DNA from: Pseudomonas sp. TH31
GTDB lineage: Bacteria > Pseudomonadota > Gammaproteobacteria > Pseudomonadales > Pseudomonadaceae
Reading direction: 5' to 3'
DNA: 64,000 nt
NCBI RefSeq assembly: GCF_016650815.1
Contig: NZ_JAEKEZ010000029.1
Span: 310,001-374,000 of the forward strand
A program made the position numbers and the translations under genes. Below are positions 53,687 through 62,385 of the stretch, in pieces; the first letter of the stretch is position 1; every line of letters begins with the position of its first letter. Under the pieces are notes generated by a model. That model was given only the letters and a program-made list of their open reading frames with translations, was not told the DNA's origin and did no database searches.

Positions 53687-54229
53687 TTACAACCCGCGCA
53701 CATCCCGATCTTCAATCGGCCGGCTCTGGCGCAGGCGTTTGCCGCCCAGCACCACCCAGTCGATCAAGCGGAACAGGCATTCAATGCCGAACGAGAGCAG
53801 CAACGCACCGCTCATGCCCCAGATCATCGCCTCCGGGGTCAGCAGGATCTGATAGCTGTAGCCGTTCCAGGTTTCCTTGCGAATATCCGGGTCGGCGGCC
53901 AGCGCCACTTGCAGGACACGGATGTACCACGGGCCTTGCATCGCCTGGAACTGTTTATCGAGGACCAACTGCCGGGTGAGCAAAGTGCTCAGGCTCTCGG
54001 CATCGCTGCGAAAGATCGGGTCGTCACTTTCACGGTAATGGGCGACCAAGGCCTGCATATCGCCCTTGAAGAATTGATTGGCCGTGCCCTGGAAACCACT
54101 CAAACCGGTCTGCGCTTCAATCAGATGCGCTTCGACCCGTTTGGCGTAGTCGCTGATGAAGCCCGGCACCTGGACACCGATCAACAGGCCCGCCGCAAAC
54201 AACACCAGCCGTAGATAACTGAGCAACAT
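53687..54229 (-). CDS. DUF2937 family membrane protein
   Basis: 180 residues with an N-terminal membrane helix (LRLVLFAAGLLIGVQVPGFI) and one near the C terminus (AMIWGMSGALLLSFGIECLF); the middle 100 residues are helical and polar, probably periplasmic. The N-terminal VPGFISDY-x(n)-HL matches DUF2937. The ATG at 54229 lies 12 bases after the amidotransferase stop, so the two are co-transcribed. Function unknown. Confidence 0.78.
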   Translation of the reverse strand: MLLSYLRLVLFAAGLLIGVQVPGFISDYAKRVEAHLIEAQTGLSGFQGTANQFFKGDMQALVAHYRESDDPIFRSDAESLSTLLTRQLVLDKQFQAMQGPWYIRVLQVALAADPDIRKETWNGYSYQILLTPEAMIWGMSGALLLSFGIECLFRLIDWVVLGGKRLRQSRPIEDRDVRGL

Positions 54230-54241
54230 TGAGGTGAGTCC

Positions 54242-55018
54242 TTATTCGGTCTTGCCCTGGCTGACGCATTCACCGCGTCGCCAGAGGCTCCATTGGCCCG
54301 GTTCATAGCGGGTCCAGGTTTCGTTTTCGGTCAACGGTTCGGTGGCGATCACGGTGACCACGTCGTTGGGCGTGGTTTCGGCCTGGAAGTCGACGATCAC
54401 ATCGACATCCTTCAGGCGTGCCGGGCCGAACGGGGCGCGACGGGTGATCTGCGCCAGTTTGGTCGAGCAATAGCAGAACAGCCAGTCGCCGTCGCTGAGC
54501 AGGCAGTTGAACACGCCTTTACTGCGGTATTCGGCGCAGGCTGCCACCAGGTCAGGCAGCAGTTCTTCGATCTCTACCGGTTCAGGGAACGCTGCCCGCA
54601 CCCGGTTGAGCAAGTCGCAGAACGCCGCTTCGCTGTCGGTATCACCCACCGGACGGTAAAAACTCTTGATCGGCTCAAAGTCCGCGAGCTGGCCGTTGTG
54701 GGCGAAACACCAGTTCCGGCCCCACAACTCACGCACGAACGGGTGGGTGTTGGACAGGCAGACCTTGCCGACATTGGCCTGGTGGATGTGCCCGATCACC
54801 ACTTCGCTCTTGATCGGGTAGCGCTGCACCAGGTTCGCTACTTCAGACTCGCAGCTCGCCGCCGGGTCCTGGAACAGGCGCAGGCCCCGGCCTTCATAGA
54901 AAGCGATGCCCCAGCCGTCACGGTGCGGCCCGGTACGCCCGCCGCGCTGCATCAGCCCGGTGAAGCTGAACACGATATCGGTCGGGACATTGGCGCTCAT
55001 GCCCAATAACTCACACAT
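54242..55018 (-). CDS. Class II glutamine amidotransferase (YafJ-like)
   Basis: 258 residues. Nucleophile Cys2 directly after the start Met (MCELLGMSAN), then RTGPHRDGWGIAFYEGRG and HIHQANVGKVCLSNTHPF with the oxyanion-hole Arg/Asn, and WCFAHNGQL and GDTDSEAAFC. This is an Ntn-hydrolase amidotransferase domain without a fused synthetase; YafJ/DUG3-like proteins. Substrate unknown. Middle gene of a three-gene minus-strand group. Confidence 0.85.
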   Translation of the reverse strand: MCELLGMSANVPTDIVFSFTGLMQRGGRTGPHRDGWGIAFYEGRGLRLFQDPAASCESEVANLVQRYPIKSEVVIGHIHQANVGKVCLSNTHPFVRELWGRNWCFAHNGQLADFEPIKSFYRPVGDTDSEAAFCDLLNRVRAAFPEPVEIEELLPDLVAACAEYRSKGVFNCLLSDGDWLFCYCSTKLAQITRRAPFGPARLKDVDVIVDFQAETTPNDVVTVIATEPLTENETWTRYEPGQWSLWRRGECVSQGKTE

Positions 55019-55050
55019 GCTCGGACTCTCGCTTCAATGCAGGGGCAAGG

Positions 55051-55539
55051 TTACAAACGCGGTTCGATACGCGAACGCTGGGGGTTGTTCGGGACCGGTG
55101 GACGGCCGTAGCGATCATCGCCGGCAACGCCGAACGGTTGATCGTTATCGCGTTCCTCAGCCTTGATCGCCGCCTTCGCCGCAGCAGCCTGTTCTTTGCG
55201 GGCATTGGACGCGCGCTCGATCGGCCAGCGGATCAGGACGAAAATCAGGTACAGGCCAAACGCGATCATGCCGTACATGAACAGATCGGAAATTGCCCGC
55301 CAGGCGTTGTTGCCCACCTTGAACGCCAGGTCCAGGGCGGTGATGGCGATGGCCGGGGCAACCTTTTCCTTCACCGGGTCGATAATGGTCGGGCTGAACA
55401 GCAACACCGCCACGAGCAGCCGCAGTGGCTCGCGCAGGTAGCGCCACATCCAGCGGGTCAAGCGCATCCACACCAACAGGCAGCCTAAAGCGGCAAAGGC
55501 GTAGAGGCCCCAAGCGATCAGATAGTCGTTCTCGGTCAT
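55051..55539 (-). CDS. Conserved inner-membrane protein
   Basis: About 162 residues from the ATG at 55539 (MTENDYLIAWGLYAFAALGC); a start at 55548 would add three. Three membrane helices (about 6-26, 37-57, 85-110) and a basic, Ala-rich C-terminal tail that ends in a Pro/Arg-rich segment. It precedes the amidotransferase gene by 32 bases in the same direction. Sometimes annotated as 'MFS transporter' in databases, but it is far too short for that. Function unknown. Confidence 0.7.
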   Translation of the reverse strand: MTENDYLIAWGLYAFAALGCLLVWMRLTRWMWRYLREPLRLLVAVLLFSPTIIDPVKEKVAPAIAITALDLAFKVGNNAWRAISDLFMYGMIAFGLYLIFVLIRWPIERASNARKEQAAAAKAAIKAEERDNDQPFGVAGDDRYGRPPVPNNPQRSRIEPRL

Positions 55540-55630
55540 GGTGTCCATGGCAAGGCAGGCAAAGAGGCGCTTATAGTAACGACTTTTCGCCCGTCAGGCT
55601 TGTCCCAATACCAGTCGGTTATGCCCAATC

Positions 55631-55724
55631 CCTGTGGGAGCGGGCTTGCTCGCGAAAGCGGAGTGTCAGCCAACAGAGATGTTGAATGTGCTGGCCTCTT
55701 CGCGAGCAAGCCCGCTCCCACAGG
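55631..55724. repeat. REPIN, family B
   Basis: CCTGTGGGAGCGGGCTTGCT and reverse complement, 61 bases before the oligopeptidase start; it lies in the leader of that gene. Confidence 0.92.
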
Positions 55725-55785
55725 TTCTGCGCAGACATCCAAGACCTGCGAAGCCCCTATTCCGTACATTGTCCGAGAGCCCTTC

Positions 55786-57840
55786 ATGCCCTTATCTGCC
55801 AACGTCACCAGCGCCCCGATTGCCCGCAAGGCTGAAGGTTGCGACCCGTATGCCTGGCTCCAGGAGCGCGACACCGACGCGGTGCTCGACTACTTGAAGG
55901 CAGAAAACAGCTATCAGGAGGCGCAAACCGCTGATCAGGCCAGGCTGCGCGAAACCCTGTTCGAAGAGATCAAGGGCCGGATTCTCGAAACCGACCTGTC
56001 CCTGCCCTCGCCGTGGGGGCCGTACCTGTATTACACGCGCACCACGGCGGGTGACGAATATGCTCGCCATTACCGCTCCCCGCGCCCGGCCGATGACAGC
56101 CTGCACATCGATGAAAGCCAGGAACAACTGCTGCTGGACCCGAACGTGCTGGCCAATGGCGGCTTTTTCTCCCTCGGTTCGTTCAGCATCAGCCCGGACC
56201 ACCAGCGTCTGGCCTACAGCCTCGACACCACGGGCGATGAGATTTACACGCTGTTCGTGAAGGAGTTATCCAACGGCAAGGTCAGCGAGCTGGAATTCGA
56301 GGACTGCGACGGCAGCATGACCTGGGCCAACGACAGCCTGACGCTGTTTTTCGGCGAACTGGACGACACCCACCGCCCGCACAAGTTGATGCGCTATCGA
56401 CTGGACGGCACGGCCGCCGAAGAAGTGTTCCATGAGCCGGACGGCCGGTTCTTCCTGCACTGCTACCGCTCCAGTTCCGAACAGCAATTGCTGCTGTCCC
56501 TGGGCAGCAAGACCACCAGCGAAGTATGGGTGCTCGATGCGTTCCAGCCGCACCAGGCCTTTACCTGCCTGGCGCCTCGGGTTGAGGACCACGAGTACGA
56601 CGTCGACCACGGCGCGCTCGACGGTCAATGGACCTGGTTTATTCGCACCAACCGCGACGGTATCAACTTCGCCCTGTACACCGCTGCCGATACCGGCGTG
56701 GCGCCGACCGAGGCGGACTGGCAGAACCTGATCCCCCACAGCGACAGCGTGATGCTCGAAGGCCTGAGCCTGAACGTCGAAGCCGTGACCCTGAGCCTGC
56801 GCGAAGGTGGTTTGCCGATCATCGAGGTTCGCCCACAAGGCCTGGCGCCTTATCGCGTGCAATTGCCGGACGCGGCCTACAGCCTGCATGTGCAGAACAG
56901 CCTGGAATTCGTCAGCGACAAGATTCGCCTGCGCTACGAGGCCTTGAACCGTCCGGCGCAGGTTCGTCAGCTGGAATTGGCCACTGGTGAGCAGAAGGTC
57001 CTGAAGGAAACCCCGGTGCTCGGCCCGTTCGACGCCGATGCCTACGTCAGCCAGCGCCTGTGGGCTACCGCGCCGGACGGTACGCAGGTGCCGATCAGCC
57101 TTGTGGTCAAACGCGAAGCCCTCGGTAAACCGACACCGTTGTATCTCTATGGCTACGGCGCTTACGGCGAAAGCCTCGACCCGTGGTTTTCCCATGCACG
57201 CCTGAGCCTGCTGGATCGCGGCGTGGCGTTTGCCATCGCGCACGTGCGTGGTGGTGGCGAGCTGGGCGAAGCCTGGTACCGCGCCGGCAAGCAGGAACAC
57301 AAGCCCAACACCTTCAGCGACTTCATCGCTTGCGCCGAGCATTTGATTGCCAACGGCTTCACCACCGCAGCGCAATTGGCGATCAGCGGTGGCAGCGCCG
57401 GCGGCCTGCTGATCGGCGCGGTGCTCAATCAACGTCCGGAGTTGTTCGCCGCGGCGATTGCCGAGGTGCCGTTCGTCGACGTGCTCAACACCATGCTCGA
57501 CCCGGACCTGCCGCTGACCGTCACCGAATACGACGAATGGGGCAATCCGCAAGAGCCGGACGTCTATGATCGGATCAAGGCCTACGCCCCGTACGAAAAC
57601 GTCACCGCACAAGCCTATCCAGCGACCCTGGTGATTGCCGGCTACAACGACAGTCGCGTGCAGTATTGGGAAGCGGCCAAGTGGGTGGCGAAATTGCGTG
57701 CAACCAAAACCGACAACAATCCCCTGCTGCTCAAGACCGAACTGGGTGCCGGGCATGGCGGGATGAGCGGTCGATATCAGGGATTACGTGACGTAGCCCT
57801 CGAATACGCATTTGTTTTCAAGGTTTTGGGCATCGCCTGA
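55786..57840 (+). CDS. ptrB: Oligopeptidase B (S9A prolyl oligopeptidase family)
   Basis: 684 residues, the usual length. Beta-propeller N-terminal half, then an alpha/beta-hydrolase domain with Ser537 in ISGGSAGGLL, Asp622 in GYNDSRVQYW and His657 in GAGHGGMSGR. The Glu-rich pocket and GGSAGG favour oligopeptidase B, which cuts after Arg/Lys in short peptides. The ATG at 55786 (MPLSANVTSAPIARKAEGCD) is the start; the frame remains open upstream into the REPIN but that part is only translated REP. Corresponds to P. aeruginosa PA1304. Confidence 0.88.
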   Translation: MPLSANVTSAPIARKAEGCDPYAWLQERDTDAVLDYLKAENSYQEAQTADQARLRETLFEEIKGRILETDLSLPSPWGPYLYYTRTTAGDEYARHYRSPRPADDSLHIDESQEQLLLDPNVLANGGFFSLGSFSISPDHQRLAYSLDTTGDEIYTLFVKELSNGKVSELEFEDCDGSMTWANDSLTLFFGELDDTHRPHKLMRYRLDGTAAEEVFHEPDGRFFLHCYRSSSEQQLLLSLGSKTTSEVWVLDAFQPHQAFTCLAPRVEDHEYDVDHGALDGQWTWFIRTNRDGINFALYTAADTGVAPTEADWQNLIPHSDSVMLEGLSLNVEAVTLSLREGGLPIIEVRPQGLAPYRVQLPDAAYSLHVQNSLEFVSDKIRLRYEALNRPAQVRQLELATGEQKVLKETPVLGPFDADAYVSQRLWATAPDGTQVPISLVVKREALGKPTPLYLYGYGAYGESLDPWFSHARLSLLDRGVAFAIAHVRGGGELGEAWYRAGKQEHKPNTFSDFIACAEHLIANGFTTAAQLAISGGSAGGLLIGAVLNQRPELFAAAIAEVPFVDVLNTMLDPDLPLTVTEYDEWGNPQEPDVYDRIKAYAPYENVTAQAYPATLVIAGYNDSRVQYWEAAKWVAKLRATKTDNNPLLLKTELGAGHGGMSGRYQGLRDVALEYAFVFKVLGIA

Positions 57841-57901
57841 GGAACTTGGCCCGGGGTTCCGGTCTTAAGACCAGACACCGGGCCCGCCCTTCACGCTATC
57901 T

Positions 57902-58036
57902 CTGTAGCAACTGGCGAAGCCTGCGTCCGGCTGCGCAGCAGTTGTAAAATCAGACGCTGCGCTCTTCCAGTTAATCCGCATTGTCCGGATTTACGACTGC
58001 TGCGCAGCCGGACGCAGGCTTCGCCAGCTGCTACGA
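57902..58036. repeat. REPIN, family C
   Basis: CTGTAGCAACTGGCGAAGCC ... reverse complement ending GCTGCTACGAG; arms about 45 bases, longer than families A and B. Confidence 0.85.
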
Positions 58037-58108
58037 GGGATCGTGAATAGCCAGCATTATCAGCAGGCCCAAACCCGCAACACACCACAAGAAAAAGACC
58101 GTGACGAC

Positions 58109-58582
58109 ATGTCAGAACCGACCTTATTGAACAACGAAATACGCGACTGGCTGATGGACTGCGGCCTGTTCGATCAACTGCTGCCAGCCGACTTCGCCGC
58201 TGCTTCCGGTTATTTCAGCATCAGCACCATCGCCCAAGGCGCAGAGATTTTCCACGAGGGCGATGCCGGCAGTTTCATGTGCATCATCCACACCGGCCAG
58301 GTGTCAGTGCAAAAGACCAACGGTGACGGGCAAACGGTGATCATGGCCACTCTGCGCAGCGGTCGGGCGTTCGGCGAGATGGCCGTGCTAGACGGCGAGC
58401 GGCGCTCGGCCAGTTGCGTGGCTGCCAGCCATTGTCAGTTGCTCAACCTGGGTAAGGACTCGCTGGAAAAAATGCTCAACGATGCGCCGAAAATCGCCGC
58501 AAAAATCATCCGCGCGCTCGCCGTCTCCCTTTCCAGACGCCTGCGCATGGCGGACGGGCAACTACTCTCGCAACAGGTCTAA
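58109..58582 (+). CDS. Cyclic-nucleotide-binding domain protein
   Basis: 157 residues. A single cNMP-binding domain: ISTIAQGAEIFHEGDAGSFM, IIHTGQVSVQKT and the phosphate-binding cassette FGEMAVLDGERRSASCVA. The Arg pair after the FGEMAVLDGE stretch would contact the cyclic phosphate. No DNA-binding domain follows, so it acts as a stand-alone sensor or partner. The start at 58109 (MSEPTLLNNEIRDWLMDCGL) is the likely one; an in-frame GTG at 58043 overlaps the REP edge. Confidence 0.8.
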   Translation: MSEPTLLNNEIRDWLMDCGLFDQLLPADFAAASGYFSISTIAQGAEIFHEGDAGSFMCIIHTGQVSVQKTNGDGQTVIMATLRSGRAFGEMAVLDGERRSASCVAASHCQLLNLGKDSLEKMLNDAPKIAAKIIRALAVSLSRRLRMADGQLLSQQV

Positions 58583-58649
58583 GTTGCCGCTCCTCGCCTG
58601 ACGACAACAGTCACTCGTCAAAAGAGGAACGTATTTGTGAGACAGGACA

Positions 58650-58937
58650 CTATCCACCCGGCGATTTGATTTTGCTGCTGTTCTGCTCAAGGCCCGGCAA
58701 GGTCTGGTCCTTGGGCGGGCTCGGCATTTCGATCGGCACCAGTGGCGGGCTGCCGCTGCCCGAACCGGCACGGGGCACGTTGCTGGGAGTGATCTGCGGG
58801 TACGGCGTGGGTGTCGCGGTGCCGGGTGAACCGGGCATCGGCGCGGGGCTGGTGGGAATGGTTTGCTGCTCCTGGGCCTGCACTGCAGTAATCGAGAGCG
58901 CGGCCAAGGCAATGACCGTTAGAATGGTGCGCTTCAT
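58650..58937 (-). CDS. Small secreted proline-rich protein
   Basis: 95 residues. Signal peptide MKRTILTVIALAALSITAVQA; mature part almost devoid of structure, rich in Pro, Ser, Gly and Thr (SPAPMPGSPGTATPTPYP). No Cys. The ATG at 58937 is used. It is convergent with the cNMP-binding gene and divergent from the SpeE-like gene. A likely disordered envelope or extracellular protein of unknown function. Confidence 0.65.
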   Translation of the reverse strand: MKRTILTVIALAALSITAVQAQEQQTIPTSPAPMPGSPGTATPTPYPQITPSNVPRAGSGSGSPPLVPIEMPSPPKDQTLPGLEQNSSKIKSPGG

Positions 58938-59025
58938 CAATGGCTCCGTTGGCCTTGTTGTCTGCTTGCAGGCTACTCCCAACTGCGTCCGATTACCTTA
59001 TGCCAATTTTCCTCAAGAGCCTCCC

Positions 59026-59712
59026 ATGAAACGTTTCGTTCTGCTCGACACCGCCCCTATCCCTGAAAACGGCGGTGCCCTGTGCCTGTTCGAATACGGT
59101 GAGGATTTCGTCATCAAGATCCAGGGTGGCGACGGCGGGCAGTTGATGAACACCCGCATGCACGGCTCCGAAGACGCCCTGGCCGAGATTCCATGCCGCA
59201 AGGTGGCCGGCCGGCCAAACTCGCGTGTGTTGATCGGCGGCCTGGGCATGGGCTTCACCCTCGCCTCGGCGCTCAAGCATTTGGGCAAGACCGCTGAAGT
59301 GGTGGTCGCCGAACTGGTGCCAGGCGTGGTCGAGTGGAATCGCGGAGCGCTGGGCGAGAAGGCTGGCAACCCGCTGCTCGACCCGCGCACCGTGATCCGC
59401 ATGGAAGACGTCGCCAAGGTGTTGCAAGCCGAACCGCAGGGCTTCGACGCAATCATGCTCGATGTCGACAACGGCCCCGAAGGCCTGACCCAACGGGCCA
59501 ACAGCTGGCTCTACTCAGCCGGTGGCCTGAGCGCCTGCGCCAAGGCCCTGCGGCCCAAAGGCGTGCTGGCCGTGTGGTCGGCCAGCGCCGACAAGCAGTT
59601 CTCCGACAAGCTGAAGAAGGCTGGTTTCAAGGCCGAGGAAGTGCAAGTCTTCGCCCACGGCAACAAAGGTACGCGCCACACCATCTGGATTGCCGAGAAA
59701 CTCAAGGGCTGA
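59026..59712 (+). CDS. Spermidine synthase-like (Rossmann methyltransferase-fold) protein
   Basis: 228 residues. RVLIGGLGMGFTLASALKHL is the SAM/dcSAM-binding glycine loop, AEVVVAELVPGVVEWNRG gives the acidic ribose-binding residue, and DAIMLDVDNGPEGLTQ the catalytic-side Asp. It is shorter than SpeE and lacks the N-terminal beta-barrel. Annotated as spermidine synthase in many Pseudomonas; the real substrate is uncertain. The ATG at 59026 follows a weak site. 48 bases before the HNH gene. Confidence 0.75.
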   Translation: MKRFVLLDTAPIPENGGALCLFEYGEDFVIKIQGGDGGQLMNTRMHGSEDALAEIPCRKVAGRPNSRVLIGGLGMGFTLASALKHLGKTAEVVVAELVPGVVEWNRGALGEKAGNPLLDPRTVIRMEDVAKVLQAEPQGFDAIMLDVDNGPEGLTQRANSWLYSAGGLSACAKALRPKGVLAVWSASADKQFSDKLKKAGFKAEEVQVFAHGNKGTRHTIWIAEKLKG

Positions 59713-59760
59713 GCTAAACTGAGCGCATAACCGTCATTAGTCTTTTACAAAGGTGAACCC

Positions 59761-60456
59761 ATGAGTTCGTCCACCCCGACCAACACCTCGAAGCTGGACC
59801 GTATCCTCGCCGACAACCAGCGCGACAAGGAAATGGGTTACCGCGACAAGGCCCTGAAGATGTACCCGCACGTGTGCGGCCGCTGCGCCCGTGAGTTCGC
59901 CGGCAAGCGCCTGAGCGAACTGACCGTGCACCACCGCGACCACAACCACGACAACAACCCGCAAGACGGCTCGAACTGGGAACTGTTGTGCCTGTATTGC
60001 CACGACAACGAACACTCGCGCTACACCGACCAGCAGTACTTCAGCGAAGGCTCCCTCAGCACGCCGAAAGTCGCCAAGGCCACGCACAACCCGTTCGCGG
60101 CGTTGGCCGGGTTGATGAAAAAGAAGAAGACTGAGGTCTTCCCTGTGGGAGCGGGCTTGCTCGCGAAGAGGGCGTGTCAGTCGACATTAATATTGACTGA
60201 CCCACCGCTTTCGCGAGCAAGCCCGCTCCCACATTTGTTTTGTGCATGGCGGCAAAAATCTGCCGCTTCCGGCAAGGCAACCCGCTTTTTGCCGCGCCAT
60301 AAACATGTCCAACCCGATACAAACCTGCCCTCCTCCTGCCGCCAACCCCTTCTGGCACTGTTTTTGCGATGTATCAGCATCAATACACTTAAGGCAGTGA
60401 AAGACGATGATCCCCCACATCGCTTCGAAAACTGCGCCAACCCTGGGCAGGGATAG
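59761..60456 (+). CDS. YajD-family HNH nuclease-like protein with abnormal C-terminal extension
   Basis: Normal part about 125 residues: MSSSTPTNTSKLDRILADNQ, then the HNH/zinc region CGRCAREFAGKRLSELTVHH, DHNHDNNP and CLYCHDNEH. This is YajD. After GLMKKKKTE the frame runs on through a family-B REPIN (60142) to 60456, giving 231 residues, the last 106 being translated repeat and spacer. If one A is added to the A-run at about 60118 (GATGAAAAAGAAG), the protein ends GLMKKEED just before the REPIN, as in relatives I recall. I favour a sequencing error; a true fusion is possible. The ATG at 59761 has AAAGGTGAACCC. Confidence 0.75.
   Translation: MSSSTPTNTSKLDRILADNQRDKEMGYRDKALKMYPHVCGRCAREFAGKRLSELTVHHRDHNHDNNPQDGSNWELLCLYCHDNEHSRYTDQQYFSEGSLSTPKVAKATHNPFAALAGLMKKKKTEVFPVGAGLLAKRACQSTLILTDPPLSRASPLPHLFCAWRQKSAASGKATRFLPRHKHVQPDTNLPSSCRQPLLALFLRCISINTLKAVKDDDPPHRFENCANPGQG
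60142..60234. repeat. REPIN, family B
   Basis: CCTGTGGGAGCGGGCTTGCT and reverse complement; lies within the open extension of the HNH gene. Confidence 0.92.
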
Positions 60457-60459
60457 CCA

Positions 60460-61319
60460 ATGAACGTCACCTCCACCTCAACCTTCAACAGCGCCGCAAT
60501 GGTGGCTTATAGCGCCGAGGCCAAGGCAAAAGCCAGTGCCAATGACACCGGGCAGGCGACTAAAAACGCCAAGACAGGTGATGCAGTCAGCCTTTCAAAA
60601 AATCCACCGACTACAGCGGTTCGATTACCCACAACGCGCCATTTTTTCCGGTGCGCAAAGGCATGAACGCTGACGCCCTGGTGCTGGGCGTCACCCAACC
60701 CGGCGCCGTGTCCAGTTCCAAGGACAAGTCGTTCCCGGAGGTGGCCGCCGATGCCCGTAAGCGCATGGATAATAAGTACGCGCAGATGAAAGCCGGCGAG
60801 AAGCCTTACAGCGCCAACGTTGAAGACAAGAATGCGTTGATGGGCGATCTGGATCGACGCTCGCTGAATGCGGTGGCCACCAATGAAGGCGGCAAGTTCT
60901 CGAACGATGAGCAAGTCGCGGCCAAAGCGCTGATGCAACAGCAGGCCCGGTTGGCGTCGGGGCACTACAGCGGCCCCGAAGATCAAAAGAAAAACTGGAA
61001 AGACCCATTTGCCGATGATCCGGTTGGTCGCGCCAAGGCTGCGCTGAATTTCCTCGACAACATGAGCCCCGAGGAAAAAGCCAAGCCCGAATGGTTGTCC
61101 CAGCACCAGACCTTGCAGGATGCGTTGAATCAGTACGGCAAGGGCGATACAGCTTCCACGGACAAGAAAAAAGACGGGCACTTCAACAACCTTGCGGAAA
61201 TCCTGGCGGGCGTAGACACCAGTGGCACCGGGAGTAAAAACCCGGAAAGCGCGAAGATCACCGATGCACCTGCCGCCATGATGGCCAAGATCAAAGCGAT
61301 GTTGCCTGCGACGCAGTAA
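60460..61319 (+). pseudogene. Cys-free hydrophilic protein of unknown function, one-base frameshift
   Basis: About 286 residues when joined. N-terminal frame (MNVTSTSTFNSAAMVAYSAE, Ala/Ser/Lys-rich) stops at GDAVSLSK; the rest continues as ...FPVRKGMNADALVLGVTQ. The break is in the A-run at 60597-60602 (one A missing). The corrected protein has no Cys, no membrane helix and no signal peptide, with a long polar helical part (KNALMGDLDRRSLNAVATNE). An N-terminus free of hydrophobic stretches and rich in Ser/Thr/Ala is seen in type III and flagellar secreted proteins, but no secretion genes are nearby. No family recognised. Confidence 0.7.
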
Positions 61320-61353
61320 GACCCGCCAATCTCTACCTGCGAATGCAGCACCC

Positions 61354-61443
61354 ATGTGGGAGCGGGCTTGCTCGCGAAAGCGGTGTATCAGCCAACATCA
61401 ATGTCGGCTGACCGATTGCTTTCGCGAGCAAGCCCGCTCCCAC
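61354..61443. repeat. REPIN, family B
   Basis: ATGTGGGAGCGGGCTTGCTC and reverse complement, before the response regulator. Confidence 0.92.
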
Positions 61444-61579
61444 CGGGGATTGTGCAGTCCATGAATAGCGCTAGACCCTTAGCGCATTTCGTTTGTAACG
61501 CACATGAAACTTTCATCAGCAAGTCGAGCGTCGTTTGTTGGCAAAATCGGGCATCCGCCATTTCCATCAGGAAACCGAC

Positions 61580-62263
61580 ATGCCCCGTATTTTGACCATC
61601 GAAGACGATGCCGTGACGGCTAAGGAAATCGTCGCCGAGTTGCAAAGCCACGGTTTTGAAGTCGACTGGGTGAGCAACGGCCGCGAAGGGCTGGTGAGCG
61701 CAGTCAGTGGCAATTACGACCTGATCACCCTCGACCGCATGCTCCCCGAGCTCGATGGCCTGGCCATTGTCACCACGCTGCGCGCCATTGGGGTGGCGAC
61801 GCCGATCCTGATGATCAGCGCCCTCTCCGACGTCGATGAACGCGTACGTGGCCTGCGTGCCGGCGGCGATGATTACCTGGCCAAGCCGTTCGCCACCGAC
61901 GAAATGGCGGCGCGCGTCGAGGTGCTGCTGCGGCGCAAAAGCCCGGTCCGGGCCACCGAAACCACCCTGCGCGTGGCTGACCTGGAACTCGACCTGATCA
62001 GCCATCAGGCCACTCGTGCCGATCAGCCGCTGAACCTGCTGCCCACCGAGTACAAACTGCTGGAATTCATGATGCGCAATCCGGGGCAGATTCTGTCGCG
62101 GATGATGATATTCGAAGAGGTCTGGGGTTATCACTTCGACCCCGGCACCAACCTCATCGATGTGCACATCGGCCGGCTGCGCAAAAAAGTCGACCCGTCC
62201 GGCATAACGCCGTTGATCCGCACCATGCGCGGCTCGGGCTATGTGATTGCTGAACCGCTCTAA
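61580..62263 (+). CDS. OmpR/PhoB-family response regulator (orphan)
   Basis: 227 residues. Receiver domain: acidic pair in MPRILTIEDD, phospho-acceptor Asp52 in LITLDRMLPELDG, Thr/Ser and Lys (AKPF) in the active site. C-terminal winged helix: LLPTEYKLLEFMMRNPGQIL, VWGYHFDPGTNLIDVHIGRL, RTMRGSGYVIAEPL. The ATG at 61580 has CAGGAAACCGAC. No histidine kinase follows within the window: after the stop come 17 bases, a REPIN and two lipoprotein genes on the other strand. Related regulators usually sit next to a kinase and an RND pump; an RND pump starts 1.3 kb away. Confidence 0.9.
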   Translation: MPRILTIEDDAVTAKEIVAELQSHGFEVDWVSNGREGLVSAVSGNYDLITLDRMLPELDGLAIVTTLRAIGVATPILMISALSDVDERVRGLRAGGDDYLAKPFATDEMAARVEVLLRRKSPVRATETTLRVADLELDLISHQATRADQPLNLLPTEYKLLEFMMRNPGQILSRMMIFEEVWGYHFDPGTNLIDVHIGRLRKKVDPSGITPLIRTMRGSGYVIAEPL

Positions 62264-62280
62264 AGGTCAACGATGATGAC

Positions 62281-62350
62281 CTGTAGGAGCAAAGCTTGCT
62301 CGCGATGGCGTCCTCGAAACCGCCATCGCGAGCAAGCTTTGCTCCTACGG
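62281..62350. repeat. REPIN, short (CTGTAGGAGCAAAGCTTGCT)
   Basis: Arms CTGTAGGAGCAAAGCTTGCT and reverse complement with a 13-base spacer: a hybrid of a GTAGGAGC head with a GCTTGCTCGCG body. Starts 17 bases after the regulator gene. Confidence 0.88.
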
Positions 62351-62385
62351 GCTGGTGTTCGAAGCACCATCGTCGGCAAACCGGT

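Noticed and set aside
55600..55785. N-terminal extension of the oligopeptidase by 62 residues
   Set aside because: The extension translates the family-B REPIN and has no ribosome site; the protein start at 55786 matches the family length.
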